Shown here: positions 16,082 to 27,207 of the stretch, piece by piece
How positions within the stretch are numbered: position 1 is the stretch's first letter
Layout of the letters: every line of letters begins with the position of its first letter
The notes under the pieces: generated by a model
The model's input: only the letters and a program-made list of their open reading frames with translations
Told to the model about the DNA's origin: nothing
The model's database searches: none
Source: Tsuneonella rigui
Lineage (GTDB): Bacteria > Pseudomonadota > Alphaproteobacteria > Sphingomonadales > Sphingomonadaceae
Reading direction: 5' to 3'
Assembly: GCF_003958625.1 (NCBI RefSeq)
Contig: NZ_RSEL01000029.1
Span: 111,824 to 175,823 of the forward strand
Length of the DNA: 64,000 nt
Translations under genes and position numbers: made by a program

Positions 16082-16810
16082 GTGACCGAGACTGAAGCCA
16101 CTCGCATCCTGTTGGTCGATGACGAAGCCACGCTTCGCGAACCCCTGGCCGCGTATCTCACGCGCCAGGGGTTCGTCGTGCGCGAGGCGGCGAGCGCGGC
16201 CGCTGCGCGGACCGCCTTGCTCGAGGCGACGCCCGACCTCGTCCTGCTCGACGTAATGATGCCGGGCGAGGACGGCCTATCGCTGTGCCGCCACCTAGTC
16301 GAAAGCAAGAGCGTCCCGACCATCCTCCTCACCGCCAAGGGCGAGCCGACCGACCGCATCGTCGGGCTGGAGATCGGCGCCGACGACTACGTGGTGAAGC
16401 CGTTCGAGCCGCGCGAACTGGTCGCGCGCATCCGCTCGGTCCTGCGCCGCGCCGCGCGTCCCGCGCCCGCGCCCGAGGACGACGCGCTGTACGAATTCGA
16501 AGGCTGGCGGCTCGATCCGCTGAAGCGCCGCCTGACCGATCCCGAAGGCACCACGGTGCCGATCTCGACCGCCGAGTTCCGCCTCCTCACCGCCTTCCTC
16601 GACCGGCCGCGCCAGGTGGTCGACCGCGACCGCCTGCTCGACCTCGTCCAGGGCCGCGAGGCGCACCTGTTCGACCGCGCGGTCGACAACCAGATCAGCC
16701 GCCTCAGGCGCAAAATCGAAGCCGACAGCCGCAACCCGCACTTCATCCAGACCGTGCGCGGCGGCGGCTATCGCTTCGCCGCCGACGTTCGGCGCGTCGC
16801 CGCCCCATGA
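16082..16810 (+). CDS. OmpR-family response regulator
   Basis: A 242-residue DNA-binding response regulator. The receiver domain has the acidic pair Asp13-Asp14, phosphorylation site Asp57 (LLDVMMPGEDG), Thr in LLTAKG and Lys in DDYVVKPFEPRELVARI. The C-terminal winged-helix domain (about 135-238) ends with the wing RGGGYRFAAD. I use the GTG at 16082 because it precedes the normal receiver N-terminus. Its stop overlaps the histidine kinase start (ATGA). Target genes cannot be read from the sequence. Confidence 0.94.
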   Translation: MTETEATRILLVDDEATLREPLAAYLTRQGFVVREAASAAAARTALLEATPDLVLLDVMMPGEDGLSLCRHLVESKSVPTILLTAKGEPTDRIVGLEIGADDYVVKPFEPRELVARIRSVLRRAARPAPAPEDDALYEFEGWRLDPLKRRLTDPEGTTVPISTAEFRLLTAFLDRPRQVVDRDRLLDLVQGREAHLFDRAVDNQISRLRRKIEADSRNPHFIQTVRGGGYRFAADVRRVAAP

Positions 16811-18165
16811 GGTTCTGGCCCAGGAGCCTGCTCGGGCAGGTCCTGCTGAGCGTGGCCGCCGCATTGCTGGTCGCCCAGGCGATTTCCGCCCATCTCCTGT
16901 TCCGCGCCAGCGAGGACAGGCGTGAGCAGCGCATGGTCGGCAGCCTCGCGGTCCAGCTCATCGCCGCCGCTAACGGCTCTCAAGACCAGAGGCCGGGTCC
17001 ACGCAGCGGCCGCCGCATGCGGGTCGAGGTGAGTCCGGTCCTGCGCGCGCTCCCCGGCGACCGCACGGAGCCGCGGTTGACTGTCGCGCTGGCCAAGGTG
17101 CTCCGCGAGGAAGGATTAGCCGAGGCGCAGGAAGTCCGCGTGATCAGCCGCCCCGCACTCGGCGATCCACGTATCCTCCAGCGCCTCGCCAACGGGCGCC
17201 CGGTGGGCCAGGGCGCAGCGTTGACCGGCGCGCGGGTGATGCTCGCCAGCGTTCCGCGGCCCGACGGCACCTGGCTCACCGCACGCGCGCTCTCACCCCC
17301 GCGCGAGCGGGCGGCGATGCGCGGGCTTCTGGTACAGACCGCGGTGCTGTTCGCGGTCCTGCTGCTCGCGATGTGGTTGATCCTGCGGCGCATCACCGGC
17401 CCTCTCGCGGCGCTGACCAAGCGGGTCGAGACCTTCGCCCGCACCCAGAGCACCGACGGCCAGCTCGCCCCCGAGGGGCCTGAGGACGTGCGCCGTCTGA
17501 TCGAGGCCCAGGGGCGGATGGAGGCGCGCATCGCGGGAATGATCGACGAGAAGGACGTGATGCTTGGCGCGATCGGGCACGACCTCAAGACGCCGCTCGC
17601 CGCGCTGCGGGTGCGGATCGAATCGGTCGAGGACGATGCCGAGCGCGGCCGGATGGCGGCCGGGATCGAGGACATCACCCGCACCCTCGACGATATCCTT
17701 TCGCTCGCCCGCGTCGGCCGCGCGACCGAGCCGCCCGAACGCACCGAGCTCGCCGCCCTCGCCGCCTCGGTGGTCGAGGAATTCGAGGACATGGGCGATC
17801 CAGTCGAGCTCGCCGAAGGCCCGCGCGTGGTCGCGCGGGTCCATGTGACCTGGGCCAAGCGTGCGCTGCGCAACCTTGTCTCCAACGCGGTCCGCTACGG
17901 TGGGGATGCGGCGGTCGAGGTGCTGCGCGATGGCAGCGAGGCGGTGCTGCGGGTGACCGACAACGGCCCCGGCATCCCCGCCGAGCACCTGAGCGACATG
18001 ACCGAGCCCTTCACCCGCGGCGAGGCGAGCCGCAACCGCGAGACCGGCGGCGCGGGCCTCGGCCTTACGCTCGCCCGCGCGATCGCCGAAGCGCACGGCG
18101 GGCGGCTCGTGCTGGCGAACCGGCCCGAGGGCGGGCTGAGCGCCGAGCTGCGTTTCCCCGCCTAA
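16807..18165 (+). CDS. Membrane sensor histidine kinase
   Basis: A 452-residue kinase, partner of the preceding regulator. Membrane helix 1 is at about residues 10-30, a periplasmic sensor loop of about 140 residues follows, membrane helix 2 is near 175-197, then HAMP (RRITGPLAALTKRVETF). The HisKA domain holds phospho-acceptor His258 (GAIGHDLKTPLAAL). The HATPase domain shows N-box NLVSNAVRYGG, G1 DNGPGIP and G2 GGAGLGLTLARAIAEAHGG. The organisation resembles EnvZ/RstB-type kinases. The ligand is unknown. Confidence 0.93.
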   Translation: MRFWPRSLLGQVLLSVAAALLVAQAISAHLLFRASEDRREQRMVGSLAVQLIAAANGSQDQRPGPRSGRRMRVEVSPVLRALPGDRTEPRLTVALAKVLREEGLAEAQEVRVISRPALGDPRILQRLANGRPVGQGAALTGARVMLASVPRPDGTWLTARALSPPRERAAMRGLLVQTAVLFAVLLLAMWLILRRITGPLAALTKRVETFARTQSTDGQLAPEGPEDVRRLIEAQGRMEARIAGMIDEKDVMLGAIGHDLKTPLAALRVRIESVEDDAERGRMAAGIEDITRTLDDILSLARVGRATEPPERTELAALAASVVEEFEDMGDPVELAEGPRVVARVHVTWAKRALRNLVSNAVRYGGDAAVEVLRDGSEAVLRVTDNGPGIPAEHLSDMTEPFTRGEASRNRETGGAGLGLTLARAIAEAHGGRLVLANRPEGGLSAELRFPA

Positions 18166-18172
18166 CTCCACC

Positions 18173-18256
18173 GTCACCCCGGACTTGATCCGGGGTGGTG
18201 CTTTCTTCCAGCGCCGCGCCTGAAAGGCAGCACTGGCCCGGATCAAGTCCGGGCCG
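18173..18256. repeat. REP-like palindromic element (ACTTGATC core)
   Basis: Two facing palindromes, CCCCGGACTTGATCCGGGG (18177-18195) and GGCCCGGATCAAGTCCGGG (from 18235), with smaller pairing arms between them, form one large inverted repeat. It fills the gap between two convergent genes (kinase and prfC). This is the shape of dispersed REP/RPE elements common in sphingomonad genomes and may also end transcription on both strands. Confidence 0.75.
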
Positions 18257-18269
18257 ACGAGGGGTGGAT

Positions 18270-19799
<1,530 letters not shown>

Positions 19800-19810
19800 C
19801 TTTTCCTTCC

Positions 19811-19897
19811 GTCACCCCCGCGAAAGCGGGGGCCCATCTCCCGCGCTCGCCACTTGGTGAAACAGCAGGAGATGGGTCCCCGCTTTCGCGGGGATGA
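19811..19897. repeat. REP-like palindromic element (CCCGCGAAAGCGGG core)
   Basis: GTCACCCCCGCGAAAGCG...GGCCCATCTC (19811-19840) is the near reverse complement of the segment at 19869-19897. Each arm is itself a hairpin (CCCCCGCGAAAGCGGGGG). The GTCATCCCCGCGAAAGCGGG-type core is a well-known dispersed repeat of Alphaproteobacteria. It sits between the prfC start and the end of the SDR gene. Confidence 0.78.
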
Positions 19898-19906
19898 CGA
19901 CCTTTG

Positions 19907-20656
19907 TTAGTGGTGTTCGCGCGCCACCCGGAACCCGGCGAAGTCTTGGTTGACCGGCATCAGTTCCAGCCGGTTGATGTTGAGGTGCGGCGGCAGCTCG
20001 GCGATCCAGCGGATGGTCATCGCGATGTCCTCGGCGGTCATCGGATTGACCCCGGCGTAGAGCTGGTCCGACGCCTCCTGGCTGCCGGTGCGCACGACGG
20101 TGAACTCGGTCTCGACCATGCCCGGCTCGATGCTGGTCACCCGCACCCCGGTGCCGTGGAGGTCGGCACGCAGCGCCAGCGTGAAGTGGTTCGCGAACGC
20201 CTTGCTCCCGGCATAGACGTTGCCGCCGGGGTAGATGTAATTCCCCGCGACCGAGCCGATGGCGATGATCGCGCCCTTGCGCTCGATGAGGCCGGGCAGC
20301 AGCTTGCGCGTCACCGTCACCATCGCAGTGACGTTGGTGTCGATCATCGTCTGCCAGTTGGCGAGATCGGCATCCTGCGCGTTCGAAAGTCCCTGCGCGA
20401 GCCCGGCGTTGTTCACCAGCAGGTCGATCTCGCGAAAGCCTCCGGGCAGCGCCGCGAGCGCGGCATCGAGCGCCTCAGTGTCGCGCACATCGAACACCGC
20501 CGGATGGACCCTATCTGCGCCCAGCTCCGCCACCAGCGCATCGAGCCGCTCCTTGCGCCGGCCGGTGGCGACACAGCGCCATCCGCTCGCGACCAGCGCA
20601 CGCACGGTGGCCTGGCCGATGCCCGCGGTAGCGCCCGTGACGAAAGCGGTCTTCAT
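19907..20656 (-). CDS. SDR family NAD(P)-dependent oxidoreductase
   Basis: A 249-residue classical short-chain dehydrogenase. It has the nucleotide-binding TGATAGIG motif at the N-terminus, the NNAGLA structural motif, and the catalytic Ser / Tyr-x-x-x-Lys (IGSVAGN, YAGSK). PGMVETEF follows as in the YdfG/serine 3-dehydrogenase-like subgroup, which oxidises L-allo-threonine, serine or 3-hydroxypropionate-type substrates. I lean to that subgroup but the substrate is not proven. The start overlaps the pheT stop, so it is the last gene of the pheS-pheT transcript. Confidence 0.9.
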   Translation of the reverse strand: MKTAFVTGATAGIGQATVRALVASGWRCVATGRRKERLDALVAELGADRVHPAVFDVRDTEALDAALAALPGGFREIDLLVNNAGLAQGLSNAQDADLANWQTMIDTNVTAMVTVTRKLLPGLIERKGAIIAIGSVAGNYIYPGGNVYAGSKAFANHFTLALRADLHGTGVRVTSIEPGMVETEFTVVRTGSQEASDQLYAGVNPMTAEDIAMTIRWIAELPPHLNINRLELMPVNQDFAGFRVAREHH

Positions 20657-23031
20657 CCCCTGAGCTCGGCTCCCAGCTTGGCGGCGGCGGCGACGATCTT
20701 GTCGGCGATGCCCTTGAGGTCGGCCTCGGTGTAAGTCTTGTCGGCGGGTTGCAGCACCACCTCGATCGCGAGCGACTTCTTGCCCTCGGGAATGCCCTGC
20801 CCGCGGAAATCGTCGAACACCCGCGCCGCCATCACGTTGACCTTGTCCGCGCCCTTGACGGTGCGCACCAGGTCGTTGGCCGGGAGCGCGGCATCGACGA
20901 GGAACGCGAAGTCGCGCGTTACCGCTTGCAGCGCCGGGGGGCTGTAGGCGGGTCGGACGAACGTGGCGTTCTTCTTCGGCGGGATCGCGTCGAAATAGAC
21001 CGAACACGCCGCGACCGGCACGGTCACGTCGAATGCCCGCAGGAGCGTCGGGTGGACAATCCCGAAGCGTCCCAGGATCGTCTTGGGCCCAAGGCGCAGC
21101 GTGGCCGAGCGGCCCGGATGCCAGAGTGGCCCCGCGTCGCCCATCACCTGCAGGTTGGCAACCGGCGCTCCCGCGGCGGCGAGCAGCTCCAGGCACAGCG
21201 CCTTGGCATCGAATGCATCGAACGGCTGCGGCTTGCCCGTCCGCCAGTTGCGCTCCGTGAGATGGCCGGCGAGCACCGCGACCAGGGTCGGTAGCTCGCC
21301 GTCGCTGGTGTAGCGGCGACCGATCTCGAACAGGCGCAGGCTGTCGGCGCCGCGATCGAGGTTGCGGCGGACTGCCTTGAGCAACCCGGGGAACAGCGAC
21401 GGGCGCATGACCTTGAGCTCTTCGCTGATCGGGTTCTCGAGCGTCCAGGCGCCCCCGCCGACCGCTGCCGCGTCGGCCTCGGAAATGAACGACCAGGTGA
21501 TCGCCTCGTTCAGCCCCGCGGCGGCAGCGACGCGGCGCACCTTGCGCTCACGCGCCTGTTCGGGAGTGGCGGTCGGGCGGGCGACCCCGTCGGCGCGCGG
21601 CAGCGGGGTCGAGGGCACCGCGTCGAGGCCGTGGATGCGTACCACTTCCTCGACCAGGTCGGCGGGCCCGTCGATGTCGGGGCGCCAGGTCGGCACCATC
21701 ACCACCAGCCCGCGGTCATCTTCGTCGAACGAGTGGAAGCCCAGCCGTTCAAGGATATCCTTCTGCGCGTCGGGCGGCAGGCTGACGCCGCCGAGATCGC
21801 GCGTCATCATCGTGTCGAAGCGGATCTTCTTGACCCCGGCGGGCGGCTGGCCAGCCTTGACCACCGAGCTCGGGGTGCCGCCGCAAGTGCGCACGATCAG
21901 GTCGGTGATGAGGTCGATGCCGGCATCGAGGAAGGCCGGATCGACCCCGCGCTCGAACCGCGTGCGCGCGTCGCTGGCGATGCCGAGCTTGCGGCCGGTT
22001 GCGCCGATGCGCTCCGGATCGAAGTAGGCGATCTCGACCAGCACGTCGGTGGTCGCGGGCGTGACCGAGGAGTGCTCGCCGCCCATGATGCCGCCGATGT
22101 CGTGCACCTCGCGGTCGTCGGCGATCACCGTCATCGAGCTGTCGAGCGTGTAGGTCTTGCCGTTGAGCGCCTCGACCATCTCGCCGTCCCGCGCACGCCG
22201 CGCGACCAGCGCGCCGCTGAGCTTGGCGAGATCATAGACGTGCGCCGGGCGGCCGAAGCCGAGGCTGAGGTAGTTGGTGATGTCGACCAGCGCGCTGATC
22301 GGGCGCTGGCCGGCGCTGATGAGGCGCGCCTGCATCCACGGGGGCGAGGCGCCGTTGGTGACGCCGCGGATCACCCGGCCGTAGAACGCGGGGCAGCCTG
22401 CGGGATCGTCGGTGCGGATCTCGGTCGGGCAGGGGAACTCGCCGGCCACGGCCTCGGCGCGCCACGGCTTGAACGTGCCCATCCCGGCGGCGGCGAGATC
22501 GCGGGCGATGCCCTCGACCCCCATGCAGTCGGGCCGGTTGGGGGTGATCGCGACGTCGAACACCGGGCTGGCGTTCTGGTAGCTGGCGAAGTCGGTGCCG
22601 ACCGGGGCGTCGGCGGGCAGCTCGATGATCCCGTCGTGCTCGTCGCCCAGCTGCAGCTCGCGGACCGAGCACATCATGCCGTTGCTCTCGACCCCGCGGA
22701 TGGCAGACTTGCGCAGCTCCATCCCGTTGGCCGGCACCACCGCGCCGGGCAGGCCGAGCACGCCTTTCATTCCCGCGCGCGCGTTGGGCGCGCCGCACAC
22801 TACCTGCAGCGGCTCGCCCTCGCCGGTGCTGACGGTGAGCACCTGCAGCTTGTCGGCCTGCGGATGCGGCGCGGCGGTCAGCACTTCGGCGACGCGGAAG
22901 CCCGCGAGCTTGTCCGCCGGGTCCTCGAGCCCTTCGACCTCGAGCCCGATCGCGTTGAGCTTGGCGGAAATCTCCGCCGCGCTCGCCTCGGTGTCGAGGA
23001 ACGCCTTCAGCCATTCGAGCGAGAACTTCAC
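20653..23031 (-). CDS. pheT: Phenylalanine--tRNA ligase beta subunit
   Basis: A 792-residue subunit of the tetrameric enzyme. It opens with the typical [14 protein letters not shown] and the EMAP-like tRNA-binding domain ([20 protein letters not shown]-like [11 protein letters not shown]). Then come the B3/B4 editing domain, the B5 domain ([20 protein letters not shown]), the catalytic-like core and the C-terminal anticodon-binding domain ([11 protein letters not shown]). The length is normal. The GTG start overlaps the pheS stop by 4 bases. Confidence 0.97.
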   Translation of the reverse strand: MKFSLEWLKAFLDTEASAAEISAKLNAIGLEVEGLEDPADKLAGFRVAEVLTAAPHPQADKLQVLTVSTGEGEPLQVVCGAPNARAGMKGVLGLPGAVVPANGMELRKSAIRGVESNGMMCSVRELQLGDEHDGIIELPADAPVGTDFASYQNASPVFDVAITPNRPDCMGVEGIARDLAAAGMGTFKPWRAEAVAGEFPCPTEIRTDDPAGCPAFYGRVIRGVTNGASPPWMQARLISAGQRPISALVDITNYLSLGFGRPAHVYDLAKLSGALVARRARDGEMVEALNGKTYTLDSSMTVIADDREVHDIGGIMGGEHSSVTPATTDVLVEIAYFDPERIGATGRKLGIASDARTRFERGVDPAFLDAGIDLITDLIVRTCGGTPSSVVKAGQPPAGVKKIRFDTMMTRDLGGVSLPPDAQKDILERLGFHSFDEDDRGLVVMVPTWRPDIDGPADLVEEVVRIHGLDAVPSTPLPRADGVARPTATPEQARERKVRRVAAAAGLNEAITWSFISEADAAAVGGGAWTLENPISEELKVMRPSLFPGLLKAVRRNLDRGADSLRLFEIGRRYTSDGELPTLVAVLAGHLTERNWRTGKPQPFDAFDAKALCLELLAAAGAPVANLQVMGDAGPLWHPGRSATLRLGPKTILGRFGIVHPTLLRAFDVTVPVAACSVYFDAIPPKKNATFVRPAYSPPALQAVTRDFAFLVDAALPANDLVRTVKGADKVNVMAARVFDDFRGQGIPEGKKSLAIEVVLQPADKTYTEADLKGIADKIVAAAAKLGAELRG

Positions 23032-24146
23032 AGCTTAGCTCCCACGCCGCCCGACAGCGTCGGCACGTCGAACGCCGAAAAGCCGTAGTGCGCCAGCCAG
23101 CGCCCGTCGCCGTCGAAGAACGCGCGCAAATCGTCCATCCCGTACTTGAGCATCGCCAGCCGATCGACGCCGACCCCGAACGCGAAGCCCTGCCACTTGT
23201 CGGGATCGAGCCCGGCGAATTCGATCACTCGCCGGTTGACCATGCCCGAGCCGAGCAGCTCCATCCACCCGTGTCCCACATCGTCGCCGTTGCCGCCGAG
23301 CACCCGCCTGCCGCCGACATCCTGCCAGCCCACGTCGACCTCGACGCTCGGCTCGGTGAACGGGAAGTAGCTCGGCCGCAACCGAAGCACGATGTCGTCG
23401 CGCTCGAAGAACGCCTTGAGGAAGGTCTCCAGCGTCCACTTGAGATGGCCCAAATGAATGCCCTCGTCGATCACCAGCCCTTCGACCTGATGAAACATCG
23501 GCGTGTGGGTGGCGTCGGAGTCCGAGCGATAGACCCGGCCCGGCGCGATGATGCGCAGCGGGGCGCCATGCTCGACCATCGAGCGGATCTGCACCGGCGA
23601 AGTGTGCGTCCTGAGCAACATCCGGCGAGGTTGAACCTCTTGTGCGCCCTCTTCCTGCGGGAAATAGAACGTGTCGTGCATCGCCCGCGCCGGGTGGCTT
23701 TCGGGCATGTTGAGCGCGGTGAAGTTGTGCCAGTCGTCCTCGATCTCGGGCCCGGTGGCGACCGAGAAGCCCATATCGGCGAAGATCTCGGCCAGCTCGT
23801 CCATCACCTGGCTCACCGGGTGGATCGAACCCTTCGGCGCCGCCGGCGCGGGCAGCGTCAGGTCGAGCACCTCGCTCGCCAGCTGCTCCTCAAGCGCCGC
23901 GCTGTCGAGAGCCGCCTTGCGCCGATCGATCGCCTCGCTCACCGCGGCGCGCACGCCCTGGATGCGCGGGCCCTGCTCCTGCCGTTCCTCGGGCGACATG
24001 CCGCCCAATGTCTTCAGCGCGGCGCTGACCCAGCCCTGCTTGCCGAGCGCGGCGATGCGCTGCGCCTCCAGCGCCTCGGCATCTGCCGCTGCGTCGATCG
24101 CGGCCAGCGCCTCGGCCAATCTATCGTCGTATACGGTCGTATTCAT
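23028..24146 (-). CDS. pheS: Phenylalanine--tRNA ligase alpha subunit
   Basis: A 372-residue class II synthetase subunit. An N-terminal coiled coil (about 1-90) precedes the catalytic domain with motif 2 [12 protein letters not shown], the substrate loop [18 protein letters not shown], and motif 3 [18 protein letters not shown] start it at the ATG giving MNTTVYDD; a GTG three codons upstream would lie too close to its ribosome binding site. Unlike the common gene order, rplT is not directly upstream; AraC-type regulators intervene, so pheST must have its own promoter in or near the 30-base gap before 24146. Confidence 0.97.
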   Translation of the reverse strand: MNTTVYDDRLAEALAAIDAAADAEALEAQRIAALGKQGWVSAALKTLGGMSPEERQEQGPRIQGVRAAVSEAIDRRKAALDSAALEEQLASEVLDLTLPAPAAPKGSIHPVSQVMDELAEIFADMGFSVATGPEIEDDWHNFTALNMPESHPARAMHDTFYFPQEEGAQEVQPRRMLLRTHTSPVQIRSMVEHGAPLRIIAPGRVYRSDSDATHTPMFHQVEGLVIDEGIHLGHLKWTLETFLKAFFERDDIVLRLRPSYFPFTEPSVEVDVGWQDVGGRRVLGGNGDDVGHGWMELLGSGMVNRRVIEFAGLDPDKWQGFAFGVGVDRLAMLKYGMDDLRAFFDGDGRWLAHYGFSAFDVPTLSGGVGAKL

Positions 24147-24176
24147 TGCGAGCACGCCCCTAGGGGCGAGGCGGCG

Positions 24177-25097
24177 TCATCGCAATGGGTCCGGGGCCGC
24201 TGCGTCGTCGGCGGGGTCATGCAGAACCTGCATCGCCTTGCCCGCCGTACGCGACCGGACATGAGCGGCTGCGAGCATGATCGGGTGCGGCTCGCGCGCA
24301 TAGGCGCTCGGCGTGGTGCCCATGAAGCGGCGGAAATCGCGAATGAAGTGGGCCTGGTCGTAATACTGCCAGTCGAGCGTATCGAGCCAGGCGAGCGAGG
24401 GGTCGAGCATGAATTGCGCGAGGCTGCGCAGGAAGCGCTGGCGTTGCAGCAACAGTTTGGGCGTGAACCCGAACACCGCCGCGGCTATCCGTTCCAGCGA
24501 ACGGGTGCTGATGCCCAGCCGTTCGGTCAATTGCCCGACGGCATTGACCGCGGGGTCGATCAGCGCCGTGTGCGCGGCCGCGATGCGCTCTTCGTCCGAC
24601 GCCGCCCGCTGCGCCAGCAAGCCGAGCATGTGCGCATCGATGGCGGCCATCTCCGCCTGGAGGTCGCCCGCGACGGCGGCGAGGCGCGCGTGAAGGGGAC
24701 GGAAGGGGGCGTAAGCGTCATCGCGCAGCGCATCGGCAATGGTATCGGCGCGGGCGGCCGCGGGCGTATCTACGAAGCGGGCCCAGCCGAGCGGGAGCAG
24801 CCCGATACCCCAGTAACGCCCCGGCGCAAGCGCAAACGGGGCACCCATGCTGGTCGGGCCAATGCCCGCGAAATCGGGCATGGGCTTGAGTTCGCCCGGC
24901 CCGATCGAGCCTGCCATCGACCCATCGAGCGCTATTCGGATGTTGCCCCCTTCGGGATGCAGCATGTCGACCACCGGGTCCGCCCCGGCGGCGATCTCGG
25001 TCAGGTAATACGTGGTGATGTATGGCCGCAGCGCATCCGATGGCAGCACATAACCGAGAGAGACCGCCGCGTTGCGGTGCCCAGAAATCCACTCCAC
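24177..25097 (-). CDS. AraC family regulator (first of three paralogues)
   Basis: About 306 residues from the preferred GTG (VEWISGH); a TTG further upstream at 25154 would add 19 residues. The N-terminal sensing domain (YITTYYLTEIAAGADPVVD, PEGGNIRIAL, WGIGLLPLGWARF) looks like the DUF6597 type. The C-terminal AraC double helix-turn-helix (TERLGISTRSLERI, then DQAHFIRDFRRFMGTTPSAY) is complete. It is homologous along its length to the two regulators at 26180 and 27208. Targets and ligand are unknown; it lies just upstream of pheS on the same strand. Confidence 0.88.
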   Translation of the reverse strand: MEWISGHRNAAVSLGYVLPSDALRPYITTYYLTEIAAGADPVVDMLHPEGGNIRIALDGSMAGSIGPGELKPMPDFAGIGPTSMGAPFALAPGRYWGIGLLPLGWARFVDTPAAARADTIADALRDDAYAPFRPLHARLAAVAGDLQAEMAAIDAHMLGLLAQRAASDEERIAAAHTALIDPAVNAVGQLTERLGISTRSLERIAAAVFGFTPKLLLQRQRFLRSLAQFMLDPSLAWLDTLDWQYYDQAHFIRDFRRFMGTTPSAYAREPHPIMLAAAHVRSRTAGKAMQVLHDPADDAAAPDPLR

Positions 25098-25317
25098 CCC
25101 CGCGCCCTTTCGCTCCGGCCCTTGACTATGGGGTCGCTCGCGGCGGAGGGTCAAGTGGTCGAGAAGTCGCCGCCATACAGGTGACCTCCTTTTCGAAGCC
25201 GACCAGGCGTGGCGCGTTCATCCAAGATCGACCTGGAAGCGTTCGGTAAGTCTGAGGCGTTCGGACCTGGCGGCGATGCATCCGCCGGGCTGGCCGCATC
25301 GCAGGGGGGATACCAAC

Positions 25318-26187
25318 ATGATTGCACGCAAGCTTCTCGCCGGGGCGGCCGTCGCCGCGCTCGCGCTTCCGGCCGCACCGGCCGTCTCGGCCAATAAGGC
25401 CGCCGCACCGACGCTGGTCACCTGCGAGCAGAGCCTCGGCACCATCGCGCTGGTCGACGGCGACCTCGCCGGATGGACCCAGTACGGTCTCGGCTCCCCG
25501 CGCGAGCTGATCAACGCACTGGCGACCCAGTCGGGCTGCTTTACCGCGCACAGCGACATGCGCGCGCCGGCGCGCTTCCTGGTCACCGCGGTCGCGGGCA
25601 GCCAGGAGGAAGTCGACAAGAGCGTTTCGCTCGGCAAGACCGTCGCGACCGAGGCGCTGGTGCGCTCGGGCGCCGCCGCGCGGATGGCGGGCGGGGTGCC
25701 GTTCGCCGGCGCGGCGCTCGGCATGTTCAGCGCGTTCGGCGGCAAGAAGAAGACCGTGGCCGCCGGCTTGCGCGTGGTCAGTCCCGCCACCGGACAGGCG
25801 CTCGCTTCGGGCACCGGCACCGTCAAGAAGAGCAGCCTCACCTGGGGCGGCGGCTGGGCGACTACCGCGGCAGGCGCCTCGGGCTACCAGTCGAGCAAGG
25901 ACGGACAGATGCTGGCCGAGGCGTTCATCCTCGCCTTCAACCAGCTGGTGGCGCAGAAGTCCGCGCTCGAAACGGCCCCGGCCATGACCCTGGCGGCCGC
26001 GACGCCGGGCGCAACGGTGGCGGTCGATACCAACATCTTCGCGTCGGCCAGCAAGACCTCCGCCGCGGTCCGCGCGGTGCGGGCGGGCACCGAGCTCAAC
26101 CCGACCGGCAAGCGCGAAGGGCTGTTCGTCGAGGTGAAGGATAATTTCGGGACGACCGGCTGGGTTTCGGTCGAAGACCTCAAGTAA
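25318..26187 (+). CDS. Secreted CsgG-like protein with C-terminal SH3 domain
   Basis: A 289-residue exported protein. A signal peptide (about 1-25, ending AVSA) is followed by a region with CsgG/HfaB-like features: SPRELINALATQSGCFTAHS, a Gly-rich hydrophobic segment (GVPFAGAALGMFSAFGG) and a repeating strand block (AAGLRVVSPATGQALASGTG). The last 65 residues form a bacterial SH3-like domain (VDTNIFASASKTSAAVRAV ending GTTGWVSVEDL). CsgG relatives form outer-membrane secretion or anchoring pores; whether this one does is inference. Start is supported by GCAGGGGGGA. It sits alone on the plus strand between two of the AraC-type genes. Confidence 0.72.
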   Translation: MIARKLLAGAAVAALALPAAPAVSANKAAAPTLVTCEQSLGTIALVDGDLAGWTQYGLGSPRELINALATQSGCFTAHSDMRAPARFLVTAVAGSQEEVDKSVSLGKTVATEALVRSGAAARMAGGVPFAGAALGMFSAFGGKKKTVAAGLRVVSPATGQALASGTGTVKKSSLTWGGGWATTAAGASGYQSSKDGQMLAEAFILAFNQLVAQKSALETAPAMTLAAATPGATVAVDTNIFASASKTSAAVRAVRAGTELNPTGKREGLFVEVKDNFGTTGWVSVEDLK

Positions 26188-27094
26188 GCGGCGCGGCGGC
26201 CCCGGCGGATGGCGCCGCCGGGTGGCTGCCGGGCCGGTCGAGCGTCTGCGCGGGCGAGCCCCAGGTCTTGGCCCGCTGGGCCATGAAGGCCGACAGGATC
26301 GGGTGCGGCAGCGCGGCGTAGTCGCTCGGCCCCATGCCCATGAAGGCGTGGAAATCGCGGTTGAAGTGCGCCTGGTCGGTGTAGAGCTCGTCGATCGCGG
26401 GCGACCACCGGCCCATTCCGCCGAGCATCCAGGCCGCCAAGCTGCGCATGAAGCGTTGGCGGCGGAGTAGCAACTTGGGCGGAAAACCGAAGTGGCGGCG
26501 GCAGATTCGCTCCAGCGCGCGCACCGACAGGCCCGCGCGGTGCGCGAACTCCTCGACGCTCGCGAGCCCGAGTTCTACCATCGCCGCGTGGACCGCGCGG
26601 ATGCGCTCGCAATCGCGCACGGGCGCATCGAGCGAGCGCAGCACTGCGACGACCCGCGCATATTCGGCTTCGTCGTCGGGCGCGCCTGAGAACACCCCGG
26701 TCAATCCGCCGAAGCGCGCGAAATCGGGATGCCGCTCGGCGTCGGCGAGCAGGTTGGCGTACTGCGATGCCGGCCGCCGCACCAGGCGCGCCCAGCCGAG
26801 CGGCAGCAGGCCGATGCCCCACATCCGCGTCGCGCCGAGCTCGAACCGGGTCGCCAGCGCGCTCGGGCCGGTGACGGTAAAGCGGGCGTCGTCGACCAGC
26901 TCGCCGCCGGCGACCTGGGCGGACGGCAGGTTGCCCGAGAAGATTCGCAAGTTGCCCCACTCGGGCTGCAACCAGTCCTCCGCGCGGCCGCCGTCATCAA
27001 CGGTCAACTCCAAGCGATAGACACTCGTCAGGCAGTCGGCGAATTCGGGAGGGGGCGCAAAGAAGCGCACGTCGATCCGGCAATCGTGCGTCAT
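26180..27094 (-). CDS. AraC family regulator (second of three paralogues)
   Basis: 304 residues. The sensing domain shares WLQPEWGNLRI and MWGIGLLPLGWARL with its neighbours. The DNA-binding half has AHRAGLSVRALERICRRHF and DQAHFNRDFHAFMGMGPSDY, both helix-turn-helix units intact. Its 3' end overlaps the end of the convergent CsgG/SH3 gene by 8 bases. Function unknown. Confidence 0.88.
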   Translation of the reverse strand: MTHDCRIDVRFFAPPPEFADCLTSVYRLELTVDDGGRAEDWLQPEWGNLRIFSGNLPSAQVAGGELVDDARFTVTGPSALATRFELGATRMWGIGLLPLGWARLVRRPASQYANLLADAERHPDFARFGGLTGVFSGAPDDEAEYARVVAVLRSLDAPVRDCERIRAVHAAMVELGLASVEEFAHRAGLSVRALERICRRHFGFPPKLLLRRQRFMRSLAAWMLGGMGRWSPAIDELYTDQAHFNRDFHAFMGMGPSDYAALPHPILSAFMAQRAKTWGSPAQTLDRPGSHPAAPSAGAAAPLT

Positions 27095-27207
27095 CGCAAG
27101 GTCGTGCCCCCCGGCAATCGGGCGCGCATGTCACGTCCGGCATCAGGCCCAGGCGATGTCGCTACCCGAAGGGCTCTTTTCGGCCCATCACTTGTATAAA
27201 CGCGACA

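Noticed and set aside
21631..23088. A 485-residue open frame opposite pheT
   Set aside because: Shadow frame in GC-rich coding DNA; pheT and its GTGA junction with pheS explain the region.
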